A stretch of DNA of 39,559 nucleotides from an uncultured Lachnospiraceae bacterium (GCA_949948715.1 CATLGW010000024.1:1-39559), one strand, 5' to 3'; positions 24,665 through 33,836 are shown, counted from the first letter of the stretch. Made by a program: numbers and translations. The notes: a model not told the origin generated them from the letters alone.

Positions 24665-25042
24665 ATGGCATGGAATTTGGATTGTGACAGGCCCATTTAT
24701 CTGCAGCTCGTGGAGCGCATCCAGAAGCAGATTGTGTCGGGACAATACCGGCCGGGGAGCAGACTTCCCAGTGTGCGGGAGCTGGCGGCGATTGCTTCGG
24801 TGAACCCCAACACCATGCAGAAGGCATTTACCGAGCTGGAGAGGGGCGGACTGATCATCACTCAGCGTACCAACGGAAGGATTGTTACGGAGGATCAGAA
24901 CATGATCGACAATGTGCGCCGGGAGATGGCATGTAAGCATACGGACGAATTTTTCCGAAGGATGGAGGAGATCGGGTACACGAGGCAGGAGAGCATAGAG
25001 AGGATTTTGAAATTCTCGGAAAGGGAGGAGCGGGGAGAATGA
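24665..25042 (+). CDS. GntR family transcriptional regulator, YtrA subfamily
   Basis: A 125-residue DNA-binding repressor. The winged helix-turn-helix is at about 8-75, with PIYLQLVERIQKQIVSGQ, GSRLPSVRELA and VNPNTMQKAFTELERGGLI. The remaining 50 residues form a short helical tail instead of a large ligand-binding domain, as is typical of YtrA-type regulators linked to ABC transporters. The ATG at 24665 is chosen because AAGGAGGG lies six bases upstream. Its end overlaps the ABC ATPase gene by 4 bases, and an operator-like dyad covers the promoter. Confidence 0.9.
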   Translation: MAWNLDCDRPIYLQLVERIQKQIVSGQYRPGSRLPSVRELAAIASVNPNTMQKAFTELERGGLIITQRTNGRIVTEDQNMIDNVRREMACKHTDEFFRRMEEIGYTRQESIERILKFSEREERGE

Positions 25043-25740
25043 ACGAACTGGTGGAGATTACCAATGTTTCAAAGAGTTACGACGGGAGAAACAATGTGCT
25101 GACAGATGTTTCCCTGAAGCTGCCGAAGGGAAAGATCGTGGGTCTTCTGGGGCCCAACGGCAGCGGCAAGACCACTCTGATCAAAATGATGAACGGCCTT
25201 CTGCAGCCCTCAGGGGGCAGTATCCACATAGCGGGCTGTCCGGTGGGTGTGGAGTCTAAGGCCCGGGTGGCGTATCTGCCGGATCGAACTTACCTGTCCG
25301 GCAACCGGACGGTGTCGGAGATCATAGAGTTTTTCTGTGACTTCTATCAGGATTTTTCCCGGGAGAAAGCAGCCGCCATGCTGAGCAGCCTGGATATTCC
25401 CTATTCCCAGCGGCTGAAATCCATGTCCAAGGGTACGAAGGAGAAAATGCAGCTTGTACTGGTCATGAGCCGGAATGCGGATCTGTACATTCTGGATGAA
25501 CCTATAGCCGGGGTGGATCCGGCGGCCAGGGATTATATCCTGCGGACCATACTCAGCAATTACAATCCCGAATCCACGGTGTTGATATCCACCCATCTCA
25601 TAGGAGACATCGAGAAGGTGCTGGACGAGGTGGTGTTTCTGCGCCGAGGGCAGATTGTTCTGTACACCTCCGTGGACAATGTGAGAGAGCAGCATGGCAA
25701 ATCTGTGGATGATTATTTCAGGGAGGTGTTCGCATGTTAG
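25039..25740 (+). CDS. ABC transporter ATP-binding protein, YtrB-like
   Basis: A 233-residue ABC ATPase. Walker A is GPNGSGKTT at 38-46, Walker B YILDEP at 150-155 and the switch His lies in ISTHLIGD. The signature is degenerate (MSKGTKEK near 129-136, in place of LSGGQ), as in the bacteriocin- and cell-wall-antibiotic-associated YtrB/BcrA-like group. It starts in an ATGA overlap with the GntR gene and ends overlapping the permease by 7 bases. The substrate is not evident; drug, peptide or envelope-stress export is likely from the family. Confidence 0.9.
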   Translation: MNELVEITNVSKSYDGRNNVLTDVSLKLPKGKIVGLLGPNGSGKTTLIKMMNGLLQPSGGSIHIAGCPVGVESKARVAYLPDRTYLSGNRTVSEIIEFFCDFYQDFSREKAAAMLSSLDIPYSQRLKSMSKGTKEKMQLVLVMSRNADLYILDEPIAGVDPAARDYILRTILSNYNPESTVLISTHLIGDIEKVLDEVVFLRRGQIVLYTSVDNVREQHGKSVDDYFREVFAC

Positions 25741-26567
25741 GCAAGATGATAAAGCACGAATGGAGAAACTCGTACAAGATTTGCGGCATTATACTGTTGG
25801 TGGTGATGGGAGTGTCCCTCTGGGGAGCCTTTTATTTATCCACGCCGCTCTGGGAGAAGCTCTTTGACAGTGCGGATATGAATTCCCTGTTTATGCTCCA
25901 ATTCGGCGCGGGGATGTCCACGTTGATGGTCTATGTGCTGACTATGATCGGAGCGTCTTACGGCGTGGGGATTTTTCTACTGATACGCTTCTGGCGCAGT
26001 ATGTACTCGGACGAGGGATATCTGACGCATACCCTTCCCGTGACTTCCCATCAAATCCTGTTAAGCAAGCTGTTGATCAGCGGAATCTGGATGCTAATTA
26101 TAAATGTTACGGTGGGCCTGTCCGTAGTGGTTTTGGTATCCGTGTTTATGAAGGGAGTTATGACAGGTCGGGAGTGGGAGTATTTTCTTTTCGTTCTGAA
26201 CGATGAGCTGGCGTTTAGGAATTATACTGCCCATGAGGTTTACGCTGCCATAATCGGACTTTTGGGGGGGCTACTGTCGCCTTTTGTCACCATGAGCGTA
26301 TATTTCGGCTCCCTGTCTCTGGGGCAGTTGTCCAGGAGCCATAAGGGATTGATGGGAATTCTGGCCTGCATCCTGATTTTGTTTCTGAGAATGATCGTTC
26401 TTTCTCTGCTCAGCGGAATCATAAGCCTTCTTTTGTCATATAACAGCACAATCGAAAACATTGCCATCATTTCGGGTGCTGTAGAGCTGGTGCTGGAGCT
26501 GGCCCTGGGAGTCGGCTTCTATTTCCTGACAATCTACCTTATGAAAAACAAATTGAACCTGGAGTAG
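25734..26567 (+). CDS. ABC transporter permease
   Basis: A 277-residue integral membrane protein with about six hydrophobic spans, among them IILLVVMGVSLWGAFYL near residue 20, LMVYVLTMIGASYGVGIFLL, MLIINVTVGLSVVVLVSVF and a last one near the C-terminus (LGVGFYFLTIYLM). A conserved SDEGYLTHTLPVTSHQILLS cytoplasmic loop near residue 95 is typical of these ABC-2-like permeases. It is the last gene of the GntR operon, followed by a strong terminator. Confidence 0.85.
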   Translation: MLGKMIKHEWRNSYKICGIILLVVMGVSLWGAFYLSTPLWEKLFDSADMNSLFMLQFGAGMSTLMVYVLTMIGASYGVGIFLLIRFWRSMYSDEGYLTHTLPVTSHQILLSKLLISGIWMLIINVTVGLSVVVLVSVFMKGVMTGREWEYFLFVLNDELAFRNYTAHEVYAAIIGLLGGLLSPFVTMSVYFGSLSLGQLSRSHKGLMGILACILILFLRMIVLSLLSGIISLLLSYNSTIENIAIISGAVELVLELALGVGFYFLTIYLMKNKLNLE

Positions 26568-26607
26568 GGAACCGTATCCAAAATCAATTCCCAACTTTAA
26601 TCCCCAG

Positions 26608-26648
26608 TCTGAAAAACGGAGCGGCAAACAGTCGCTCCGTTTTTCAGA
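26608..26648. terminator. Strong hairpin terminator
   Basis: TCTGAAAAACGGAGCG (26608-26623) and CGCTCCGTTTTTCAGA (26633-26648) make a perfect 16-base stem with a nine-base loop. The T-run lies in the right arm, and the left arm carries the matching A-run, so it can act in both directions. It ends the GntR-ABC operon and insulates the following operon. Confidence 0.88.
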
Positions 26649-26694
26649 TTGAACCTGCTATCCCTCCTAAAAGACGCTCCCTATTTTAATTTGT

Positions 26695-26723
26695 TTGCCC
26701 TGCTTCCAAAAGTTTGCTATAAT
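26695..26723 (+). promoter_or_regulatory. Promoter of the DUF5717-DUF5716-like operon
   Basis: TATAAT at 26718-26723 is a perfect -10 box, with TTGCCC at 26695-26700 as a -35 after 17 bases. The first start codon lies about 35 bases beyond the -10 box. Confidence 0.65.
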
Positions 26724-26757
26724 AAATCCATACTATGGACAAAAGCGGGTGAGTGGG

Positions 26758-29700
26758 ATGCAGGAGATAATCGAACGGATTTTGGCGGGCAATTTTGACT
26801 ACGAGAACGGTTCTCTGGATTTTTCATGCACAAAAATAGAGCTCACTCTGCCCAGGGGCAATGTTTATGAGGGCTCCTTTCATATCTCGTCCACCCAGGG
26901 AAGGCTTGCCGAAGGCTGTGTGGAAACCGCGGATTTGAGGATGGAATGCCTTACCTGCCGGTTTTCCGGGACGGACGCCGAGATCGCGTACCGTTTCCAC
27001 GGGGAGCATATGGAGGAGGGGGATGTGGTAAAGGGAGTTTTTTCCGTTATCAGCAATCACGGGGAGTACTATTTGCCCTATGTGGTGTCCATCGAGCACT
27101 CCGTCCTGCAGTCCTCCATAGGACCGGTGAAGAATCTGTTTCATTTCGCCAATCTCGCCAAGACTAATTGGCGGGAGGCCCTTCTTTTGTATTACTCGCC
27201 GGAGTTTCCCAAGGCCTTCTCGGGAGCTGACGGCGGATATATGGAGTGCTATCGGGGATTGTCCGTGTATCCCGGCAATGAACAACATATGGAGGAATTC
27301 CTGATATACATCAACAAAAAGCAGAGGGTGGAATATACTGCCGAAGAGTCCGAGCTTTTGCTCAAGCTGCCTTGTGACGCCGATGCCGTGACGGAATGCG
27401 GGCTGACCATTGTGCGAAACGGCTGGGGTTACACTTTTCTGCGGGTGGAGTGTGAGGGAGATTTTCTTCGTGCCGAGAAGGAGGTCCTGACGGATGATTT
27501 CTTTCTGGGGAACAGCTACAGGTTGCCTTTGCTGGTGGACGCTGCCCTCTGCAGAAGGGGCAGAAATTTTGGGCGGGTACGCCTTTCAAACCCTTATCTG
27601 TCTCTGACGGTTCCTGTGGAAGTGAGGGTGGGGGAGGAGAATGCCCGCGGCCAGACTCTGCTCAGGAAGCGGACGATTGCCCGACTGATGCAGCTCTATC
27701 AGGATTTTCGCCTGCGCAAGATAAGCGCTTCTGTCTGGCGCGGCGAGACGGGAAAACTGGTAGAACGGATGGTGGCCTGGGACGAGGATGCGGTGGACGC
27801 AAGGCTTTTTCAGGCCCAGCTTTTGATCACGGAGGGGCGCCTGAATGAGGCGAGGTGGGTAATGGGGCATCTGGCGGAGCTTTTGGAGGCCGGGGGGGAG
27901 CGGGAGAACGCTCCCTATGCGTATTATCTGTATCTGACGACCCTGCTCGATCCAAAGGAGGAGAACGTCAGGGAGGCGGCCGCCTTGGTGGAGCAGATCT
28001 ACAGAAAAAACAGGGGAGAGTGGCGGACCGCATGGCTGCTGCTCTATCTCTCCGAGGAGTACAATGCCACCGCGGCGGGCAAGTGGATGTTTTTGGAGAA
28101 GCAATTTGAGTACGGCTGCACAAGCCCCATCCTCTACCTGGAGGCGTTGATACTTTTGAACGGCAATCCCCATCTGATGCGCAGGCTGGGGAACTTTGAG
28201 CTGCAGGTGCTGGGCTATGGGGGCCGCCGGGACGCTCTGTTGGAGGATACGGTGGAACAGCTTCTGTACCTGTGCGGCAGACGCAGGGAGTTTTCGCAGG
28301 TTTTACTGCGCGTGCTTGAGAGCGTGTATTCCCATACCCAGGACGTGAGGGCGCTCCAGGAAATCTGCGCCCTGCTGATCAAGGGGAACAAGGCCGGGGT
28401 GAAATATCTGGAATGGTATCAGAGGGGAGTGGAGGCGCAGCTTCGCATTACCAATCTGTATGAGTACTATATGCTTTCCGTAGACCGCAGGAGGATGCGG
28501 CCCATACCCAGGACGGTGATGATGTATTTTTCCTATCAGAATAATCTGGACTATGAGAGGAGCGCGTATCTCTACCATTATCTGATACAGACCAGGAGAG
28601 ACTTTATCGAGCTGTATGACAGCTATGGAATGCGGATGGAGCAGTTCGTGTACGAGCAGATTGGAAAGGAGCATATCAACAGAAATTTGGCGGCTCTCTA
28701 TCAGATGATGCTGACGCCGAATATGATTAACGAGCAGACGGCGCCTCCGCTGTCCAAGCTTCTCTTTGCCAACTGGATACAGGTGGAGAACCGCAGGATC
28801 AGGAAGGTCCTCATCTATCAGCCGGGGAACAGAAACCCTGTGGAGTACACACTGCAGGACGGAGCGTCCTGGGCGGCCATCTACGGCAACGACTATACGG
28901 TTGTGTTTGAGGACGGGGAGGGAAACCGCTTTGTGAAAAGCGTGGAGTACACGCTGGAAAAGCTGATGCTTCCGGGCAGGTATCTGCGCACTGTCGCCCA
29001 GTATGTCATGGATTCCGAGGCGTTCAATCTCTATCTGTGCGAGAATGCCAGGGGGAAGGGGCAGTTGGATGCCGACACGGCGGGGCGCTGCAGTCTGTTG
29101 ATTGAAAATCCTAATGTGGAGGGGGCTCTCAGGGGAGAGCTGGCGGTGAAGCTTCTGCAGTACTACTACGACACCGATGACATGCGGTCTCTGGATGACT
29201 TTCTGGAAAGGCTGCCCCTGGAGGACTTGAATCTGGAGGAGCGGGGGATTGCGGTAAAGTATCTGGCCCGCAGGGGAAAGCGGGAGGCGGCCTTGGGGCA
29301 GATCAGGGAGTACGGTCCCTATTTTGTGGATCCCAAGGTGCTGGCGCTGCTCTTGGATGAAGTGATACACGAGGGAGAGATTGTGGAGGATGAGGTGCTT
29401 TTGGCCGGGGCCTACCATGTCTTTCGCAGCGGAAAGTACGGACCGGGTGCGCTGAGCTATCTGGTTGCGTATTTTCAGGGGATGTCCCGGGAGCTTCGAG
29501 ACGTCTGGAAGGCGGCCTCTGACTTTAATTTGGACTGCGGCCTGCTGTGTGAGAGGATGCTGGTGCAGATGCTCTACTCCGGGGCCTTTGTGGGCGAGAA
29601 GCTGGAGATCTTTCGGGATTATGCCTCCGGGCTTACAGACCCCAGGGTGGAGGAAGCCTTTCTGGCACAGTGTTCCTACGAGTATTTTGTGAGGGAAAAG

Positions 29701-30360
29701 GTCACGGACCATTACCTGTTTTGCAGAATGCAGGAAAAGTATGAGCGGGGGCAGGGGCTTCCCAGGGTTTGCAGGCTTGCCTATCTGAAATATTATGCGG
29801 AGAATCCGGAGGAGCTTACCAGGGAGCAGGCCGTGTGGGCGCTGGCCTTTTTGCGGGAGCTGGCGGACGAGAAGGTGCATCTGGGCTTCTTTCGCGCCTA
29901 CCTGGAGGACCGGCGGGGCTGGAAGGCGCAGTTAGCCCAGGAGGCCGGGGAGATTCTGCGGGAGATGGAGGATAAGACCATCGTGGAGTATCGCTCCCAT
30001 CCCGGAGGGCGGGCCCGCATCCATTATGTGATTGTGCAGGAGGACGGCAGCTCGGGGGAATACCGTTCGGAGTATATGTGGGAGGTGTTCGGCGGTGTCT
30101 GCTTTAAGGAATTTGTGCTGTTCTTCGGTGAAAATCTGCAATATTATATTGTGGAGGAGACGGAGGCGGGAGAGCAGCTTACGGAGAGCGGGAATCTGCA
30201 GCGGGGCGATGCCCCGGGAGAGAGGGCGGACAGCCGCTTTGAACTGATCAATGACATCGTGATCAGCAAGACCATGCAGGATTACGACACTCTGGACGGT
30301 CTGCTGCAGGAGTATTATCGCAGGGAATATATGAACGGCGCGCTTTTTGAGCTGCTGTGA
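26758..30360 (+). CDS. Very large uncharacterised solenoid-like protein (resembles DUF5717)
   Basis: A 1200-residue protein of unknown function that I recognise as resembling the DUF5717 family of Lachnospiraceae. The first 120 residues look beta-rich, with two strand-rich repeats (YEGSFHISSTQGRLAEG, then VVKGVFSVISNHGEYYLPY). From about residue 130 it is almost entirely amphipathic helix with TPR/HAT-like spacing (for example RLFQAQLLITEGRLNEARWV and AYYLYLTTLLDPKEENV), indicating an alpha-solenoid scaffold. The last 90 residues are beta-rich again (ARIHYVIVQEDGSSGEYRSE). No signal peptide, membrane span or catalytic motif is seen. The ATG at 26758 is chosen because a GGTGAGTGGG site precedes it; the in-frame start at 26695 is inside the promoter. 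It is followed after 14 bases by an actin-fold gene. Confidence 0.75.
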   Translation: MQEIIERILAGNFDYENGSLDFSCTKIELTLPRGNVYEGSFHISSTQGRLAEGCVETADLRMECLTCRFSGTDAEIAYRFHGEHMEEGDVVKGVFSVISNHGEYYLPYVVSIEHSVLQSSIGPVKNLFHFANLAKTNWREALLLYYSPEFPKAFSGADGGYMECYRGLSVYPGNEQHMEEFLIYINKKQRVEYTAEESELLLKLPCDADAVTECGLTIVRNGWGYTFLRVECEGDFLRAEKEVLTDDFFLGNSYRLPLLVDAALCRRGRNFGRVRLSNPYLSLTVPVEVRVGEENARGQTLLRKRTIARLMQLYQDFRLRKISASVWRGETGKLVERMVAWDEDAVDARLFQAQLLITEGRLNEARWVMGHLAELLEAGGERENAPYAYYLYLTTLLDPKEENVREAAALVEQIYRKNRGEWRTAWLLLYLSEEYNATAAGKWMFLEKQFEYGCTSPILYLEALILLNGNPHLMRRLGNFELQVLGYGGRRDALLEDTVEQLLYLCGRRREFSQVLLRVLESVYSHTQDVRALQEICALLIKGNKAGVKYLEWYQRGVEAQLRITNLYEYYMLSVDRRRMRPIPRTVMMYFSYQNNLDYERSAYLYHYLIQTRRDFIELYDSYGMRMEQFVYEQIGKEHINRNLAALYQMMLTPNMINEQTAPPLSKLLFANWIQVENRRIRKVLIYQPGNRNPVEYTLQDGASWAAIYGNDYTVVFEDGEGNRFVKSVEYTLEKLMLPGRYLRTVAQYVMDSEAFNLYLCENARGKGQLDADTAGRCSLLIENPNVEGALRGELAVKLLQYYYDTDDMRSLDDFLERLPLEDLNLEERGIAVKYLARRGKREAALGQIREYGPYFVDPKVLALLLDEVIHEGEIVEDEVLLAGAYHVFRSGKYGPGALSYLVAYFQGMSRELRDVWKAASDFNLDCGLLCERMLVQMLYSGAFVGEKLEIFRDYASGLTDPRVEEAFLAQCSYEYFVREKVTDHYLFCRMQEKYERGQGLPRVCRLAYLKYYAENPEELTREQAVWALAFLRELADEKVHLGFFRAYLEDRRGWKAQLAQEAGEILREMEDKTIVEYRSHPGGRARIHYVIVQEDGSSGEYRSEYMWEVFGGVCFKEFVLFFGENLQYYIVEETEAGEQLTESGNLQRGDAPGERADSRFELINDIVISKTMQDYDTLDGLLQEYYRREYMNGALFELL

Positions 30361-30374
30361 CGGGATGGAAAACG

Positions 30375-31655
30375 ATGTTTAAACTGTTGAACAACGAAAA
30401 AATCATAGTGGGCTATGATCTGGGGGAGGGCTATTCCCAGATCAGCTATCTGGTGGAGGGCAGCGGCGAGGCGGAGACCCTCTCTTTGGTGGCGGGGGAG
30501 GAGATTTACAATATCCCCACAGTCCTGTGCAAGAGGACAGGCGCCAATCAATGGACCTACGGCCGGGAGGCCTTTCGCTGTGCCGGCGAGGGGGACGGCA
30601 TTCTGGTGGAAAACCTGGTGGGCCTGGCCGTGGAGGGGGAGACCGTGCTGATAGAGGGGACGGAGTATGACCCTGTAAAGCTTTTGACCTTATATGTAAA
30701 GAGAAGTCTGGGACTTCTCTCTCAGGTGTCGTCCCTGGACCGCATCTCGGCCATGATGATCACGGCGGAGAAAATGGATCACCGGCTGCTGGATGCGCTG
30801 GAGCAGGTGGTGGAGGGGCTGCACCTGAAGACGGACCGGGTGTTCTTCCAGGGACACGCGGAAGGGTTTTACCATTACATGATGCGTCAGGACAGGGAAC
30901 TGTGGAGCAGCAGAGCGCTGCTATTGGAGTATCAAAAAGGGGGATTGAAGGCGTATTTCATGGATTGCAACCGGCGCACAAGACCCCTGGTAGTCTTTGT
31001 GGAGAGCGAGGATTATCCCCCTTTAGCCTGTGAGTCCGCAGACGGCGGAGCCAAGACCGCGGCGGAGCTGGCGCAGATGGACCGGGAGTTTCTTCGGCTT
31101 TGTGAGAGACTGTGTTCTCCGAATCCGGTGTCGGGAGTCTATCTGATCGGCGACGGATTTTCCGAGACCTGGATGAAGGAATCCCTGCGTTTTCTGTGTC
31201 GGGGCAGACGGGTATTTCAGGGCAATAATCTCTACAGCAAGGGGGCCTGCTACGGAGCCCTGGAGAGGCTAAAACCCGGGGAGGGAGAGCAGGGATGTGT
31301 GTATCTGGGACGGGAAAAACTCAAATCAAACATCGGCATGAGGATTCTGCGTCAGGGGGAGGAAATTTATTATGCCCTGCTGGACGCCGGGGTCAATTGG
31401 TTTGAAGCAAAGCACTCCTTTACCTTCTATCTGCAGGAGGGCAACGAGGTGGAGTTCGTGATCACCTCCCTGTTGGGGGGAGGCAGCAGGCCGGTCCGCG
31501 TCGTGCTGGACGGCCTGTCAGGAGAGCTTGCAAGGCTCAGGGCCAGTCTGTATCTGGAGGCGGAGAAAAGTCTGGTTGTGGAGATAGAGGATTTGGGGCT
31601 GGGGGTGTTCCGGCCAGCAACCCATCGGATCTGGAGGGAAGCCATAGGGCTGTAG
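30375..31655 (+). CDS. Actin/Hsp70-like ATPase-fold protein (resembles DUF5716)
   Basis: A 426-residue protein that looks like a divergent member of the actin/hexokinase/Hsp70 superfamily. The phosphate-1 loop is IIVGYDLGEGYSQISYL at 10-26 (Asp15, Gly17). A phosphate-2-like strand pair is ALLLEYQKGGLKAYFMD near 180, in which the usual Asp is Glu. An adenosine-type segment is GVYLIGDGFSETWM, followed by RGRRVFQGNNLYSKGACYGA. The last 110 or so residues are beta-rich (NWFEAKHSFTFYLQEGNEVE) and could be a substrate-binding domain like that of Hsp70; this is inference. The ATG at 30375 gives the phosphate loop its usual position near the N-terminus. It is sandwiched between a solenoid protein and a helical-repeat protein in one operon. 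Confidence 0.72.
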   Translation: MFKLLNNEKIIVGYDLGEGYSQISYLVEGSGEAETLSLVAGEEIYNIPTVLCKRTGANQWTYGREAFRCAGEGDGILVENLVGLAVEGETVLIEGTEYDPVKLLTLYVKRSLGLLSQVSSLDRISAMMITAEKMDHRLLDALEQVVEGLHLKTDRVFFQGHAEGFYHYMMRQDRELWSSRALLLEYQKGGLKAYFMDCNRRTRPLVVFVESEDYPPLACESADGGAKTAAELAQMDREFLRLCERLCSPNPVSGVYLIGDGFSETWMKESLRFLCRGRRVFQGNNLYSKGACYGALERLKPGEGEQGCVYLGREKLKSNIGMRILRQGEEIYYALLDAGVNWFEAKHSFTFYLQEGNEVEFVITSLLGGGSRPVRVVLDGLSGELARLRASLYLEAEKSLVVEIEDLGLGVFRPATHRIWREAIGL

Positions 31656-31673
31656 AAAGGCATGGTGATTCGT

Positions 31674-32543
31674 ATGCGCACCTGTATCAGTATCGGGGAT
31701 TATGCAGTGACCCCATATTTTATCCCGGGATTGGAGATTCCGGTTTACTGTATGGAGGAATTGTGTTATTGTGTGAGGGAAAACGCCTTTCTGTTGGATA
31801 TGCGCCTGATGAACGACGCGCTGGTGGATTGGATCGGGGAAAAGTGCGGGCTTAAGGATCTGGCGAAGCTGCTTCACGGACAGATTCACAAACAGGGGAG
31901 CATGAGTTCCTTTACCACTCTGATCATGGAGTATGTGGGGCTGTATGACAGGGAAGTGATTCGCGGCGTGGAACAGACGCTGAAAGAAGGCTCCGGCTTA
32001 AGCGGCATTGAGAAGCGCAAACGCCAGGTGGACTGTCTGGTGCTCAAGAAAAATTTCGTGTCCGCACTGCGGGGGTACGATGATCTATTGGCTCGGTGGG
32101 ACAGGCCGCCTGAGGAGGGCGGAGAGCTTCCGGCTACGGACGTGAGAGCTGCGATTTTTCATAACAAGGGTGTGGCATTGGCGCATCTGATGCGCTACGG
32201 GCAGGCGGCGGAATGCTTCAGGGAGGCCTTTGAGCTGTCTCTAAAGCCGGAGGAGCAGATCGCCTTTCTGGCGGCAAAGAGAATGGAATTAAGCGACGAG
32301 GAGTATGTGGCCTTTGCCGCGGGTCTTCCCGAAAATTACGGCTGCGCCCTGGAGCTGGAGAAGCTGATGGAGAGGACCGGTGAGGATTGGGAACGGCATG
32401 AGAATTTCCGACGTCTCGCACAGCGTAAAAGCTGGAGACAGGGGAGCGACCGACAGAAGTATTACGAGGAAAACGAGCGTCTGACGAAGGAATTAAAGGA
32501 CAGCTACCGTGACAGCGTGAGCACAGCCTCGGAAGGGAGATAA
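31674..32543 (+). CDS. Uncharacterised helical (TPR-like) protein
   Basis: A 289-residue soluble protein I cannot assign to a named family. A short beta-containing N-terminus (ISIGDYAVTPYFIPGLEIPVY) precedes helices. A TPR-like pair is seen near the middle (AAIFHNKGVALAHLMRYGQA, then ECFREAFELSLKPEEQIAF), and the C-terminus is a charged helix (YEENERLTKELKDSYRDS). The start is either 31674, with GGTGAT as the ribosome binding site, or the ATG at 31662. It lies 18 bases after the actin-like gene and three bases before the coiled-coil gene, so it belongs to the same transcript. The TPR-like module suggests a protein-protein adaptor. Confidence 0.6.
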   Translation: MRTCISIGDYAVTPYFIPGLEIPVYCMEELCYCVRENAFLLDMRLMNDALVDWIGEKCGLKDLAKLLHGQIHKQGSMSSFTTLIMEYVGLYDREVIRGVEQTLKEGSGLSGIEKRKRQVDCLVLKKNFVSALRGYDDLLARWDRPPEEGGELPATDVRAAIFHNKGVALAHLMRYGQAAECFREAFELSLKPEEQIAFLAAKRMELSDEEYVAFAAGLPENYGCALELEKLMERTGEDWERHENFRRLAQRKSWRQGSDRQKYYEENERLTKELKDSYRDSVSTASEGR

Positions 32544-32546
32544 GAT

Positions 32547-33713
32547 ATGGGTTTTTGGCAGAAGCTGTTTCGCAGGAGGAAGAAGCCCCAGGAGCATTCG
32601 GAGGAGGAATGGAGCAATATCGTCTATGCCAGGGACGGCGTGGATTTTGACAGCGCGGAGCAGAGAGGAAGCTATATAACGGGCTGTCTGGAACAGATGG
32701 CGGAGGCGTCCAAAGAGGTGGATCTGCTCACGGGGGAGTACCGGCTTGTGACCTCTTATCTCACGGACATGGAAGAGATTGAGGCGCTGCCGGAGGCGGA
32801 GCGGAAGGGGATCGACAAGCTGGCCCAGAATCTGTCCGCCCTGGAGCGGGAGGCCCAGCGTTATCGGGAAAAGAAAAGGCGCATGAGCGATGTACAGTAC
32901 TATCAGATGCGCAGACAGGAAAACGAGGTGGTGGAGGGCATAGCGAAGCTCAAGGAGGCGGAGCGCTACGAGGATCTCATCAGGCATGATCTGCGCAGGC
33001 TTGACGGGGAACGCAATGCCTATGAATACAGGCGGACGGAGCTTTACAATATGATGAATAATCTGCGGGGAATGGCGGTCATTTTCATGACAGCTCTGGC
33101 GGTATGCGCGCTGATGCTTATGGTGCTGCAGTTCGGCTTTGACATGAATACTCAGGTGGGATATATATTGGCGGTGGGTTTGGCGGCTATCTCTCTCACC
33201 GTGCTGAGCGTGAAGTACACGGACTCCGACCGGGAGGCCCAGCGCGTGGAGCGCGGTATCAACAAAATCATTCAGCTTCAGAACAAGGTGAAGATCCGCT
33301 ATGTGAACAACACCCAGCTTCTGGAGTATCTCTATATCAAATATGAGACGGACAGCGCGAAAAAGCTGGAAAGCCGCTGGAATCAATATCTGGAGGAGAA
33401 GGAGGAGCGCAAGCAGTACGCCGAGGCGGAGGCGAAAATGGACTATTACCAGAAGGAACTGGTGGAGAGGCTCTCCCGTTTCCGGGTGGGCGATCCCCAA
33501 AGGTGGATTCACCAGGTCAACGCCTTTCTGGACAAGCGGGAGATGGTGGAGATCCGCCATGATCTGATTCAGCGCAGGCAGGCCCTGCGCAAGCAGTTGG
33601 ATTACAATACGGACGTGGCGCGGACCGCCAGGCGGGAGATTGAGGACGTGGCGGAGCAGTATCCGGACTATGCCCAGGAGATACTTGAAATGATTAATGC
33701 CTTTGGAGAGTAA
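32547..33713 (+). CDS. Uncharacterised coiled-coil protein with two membrane spans
   Basis: A 388-residue protein with a basic N-terminus, a long charged helix (about 50-170) rich in Glu, Arg and Lys with heptad-like spacing, two hydrophobic spans at about 176-196 and 203-223 separated by a short loop, and a second charged helical region from 225 to the end. Both helical arms should face the cytoplasm, giving a hairpin membrane anchor. GGGAG lies upstream of the ATG. It ends the four-gene operon and probably attaches the solenoid and the ATPase-like protein to the membrane. No family is recognised. Confidence 0.65.
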   Translation: MGFWQKLFRRRKKPQEHSEEEWSNIVYARDGVDFDSAEQRGSYITGCLEQMAEASKEVDLLTGEYRLVTSYLTDMEEIEALPEAERKGIDKLAQNLSALEREAQRYREKKRRMSDVQYYQMRRQENEVVEGIAKLKEAERYEDLIRHDLRRLDGERNAYEYRRTELYNMMNNLRGMAVIFMTALAVCALMLMVLQFGFDMNTQVGYILAVGLAAISLTVLSVKYTDSDREAQRVERGINKIIQLQNKVKIRYVNNTQLLEYLYIKYETDSAKKLESRWNQYLEEKEERKQYAEAEAKMDYYQKELVERLSRFRVGDPQRWIHQVNAFLDKREMVEIRHDLIQRRQALRKQLDYNTDVARTARREIEDVAEQYPDYAQEILEMINAFGE

Positions 33714-33721
33714 GAATTCTG

Positions 33722-33750
33722 TTGGATTTTGGAGGGGGATATGGTAGACT
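33722..33750 (+). promoter_or_regulatory. Candidate purB promoter
   Basis: TTGGAT (33722-33727) and TAGACT (33745-33750) are separated by 17 bases. The start codon is about 86 bases downstream, after an AAAGGAG site. No purine riboswitch fold was recognised in the leader. Confidence 0.5.
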
Positions 33751-33836
33751 AGAGGAGGTATTGCGGGCGGAGCGAAGGGGACGGCTGTTTTGTCCGTAAT
33801 TTTAAAAATGTTTGAATGGGAAAAAGGAGATAAAAG

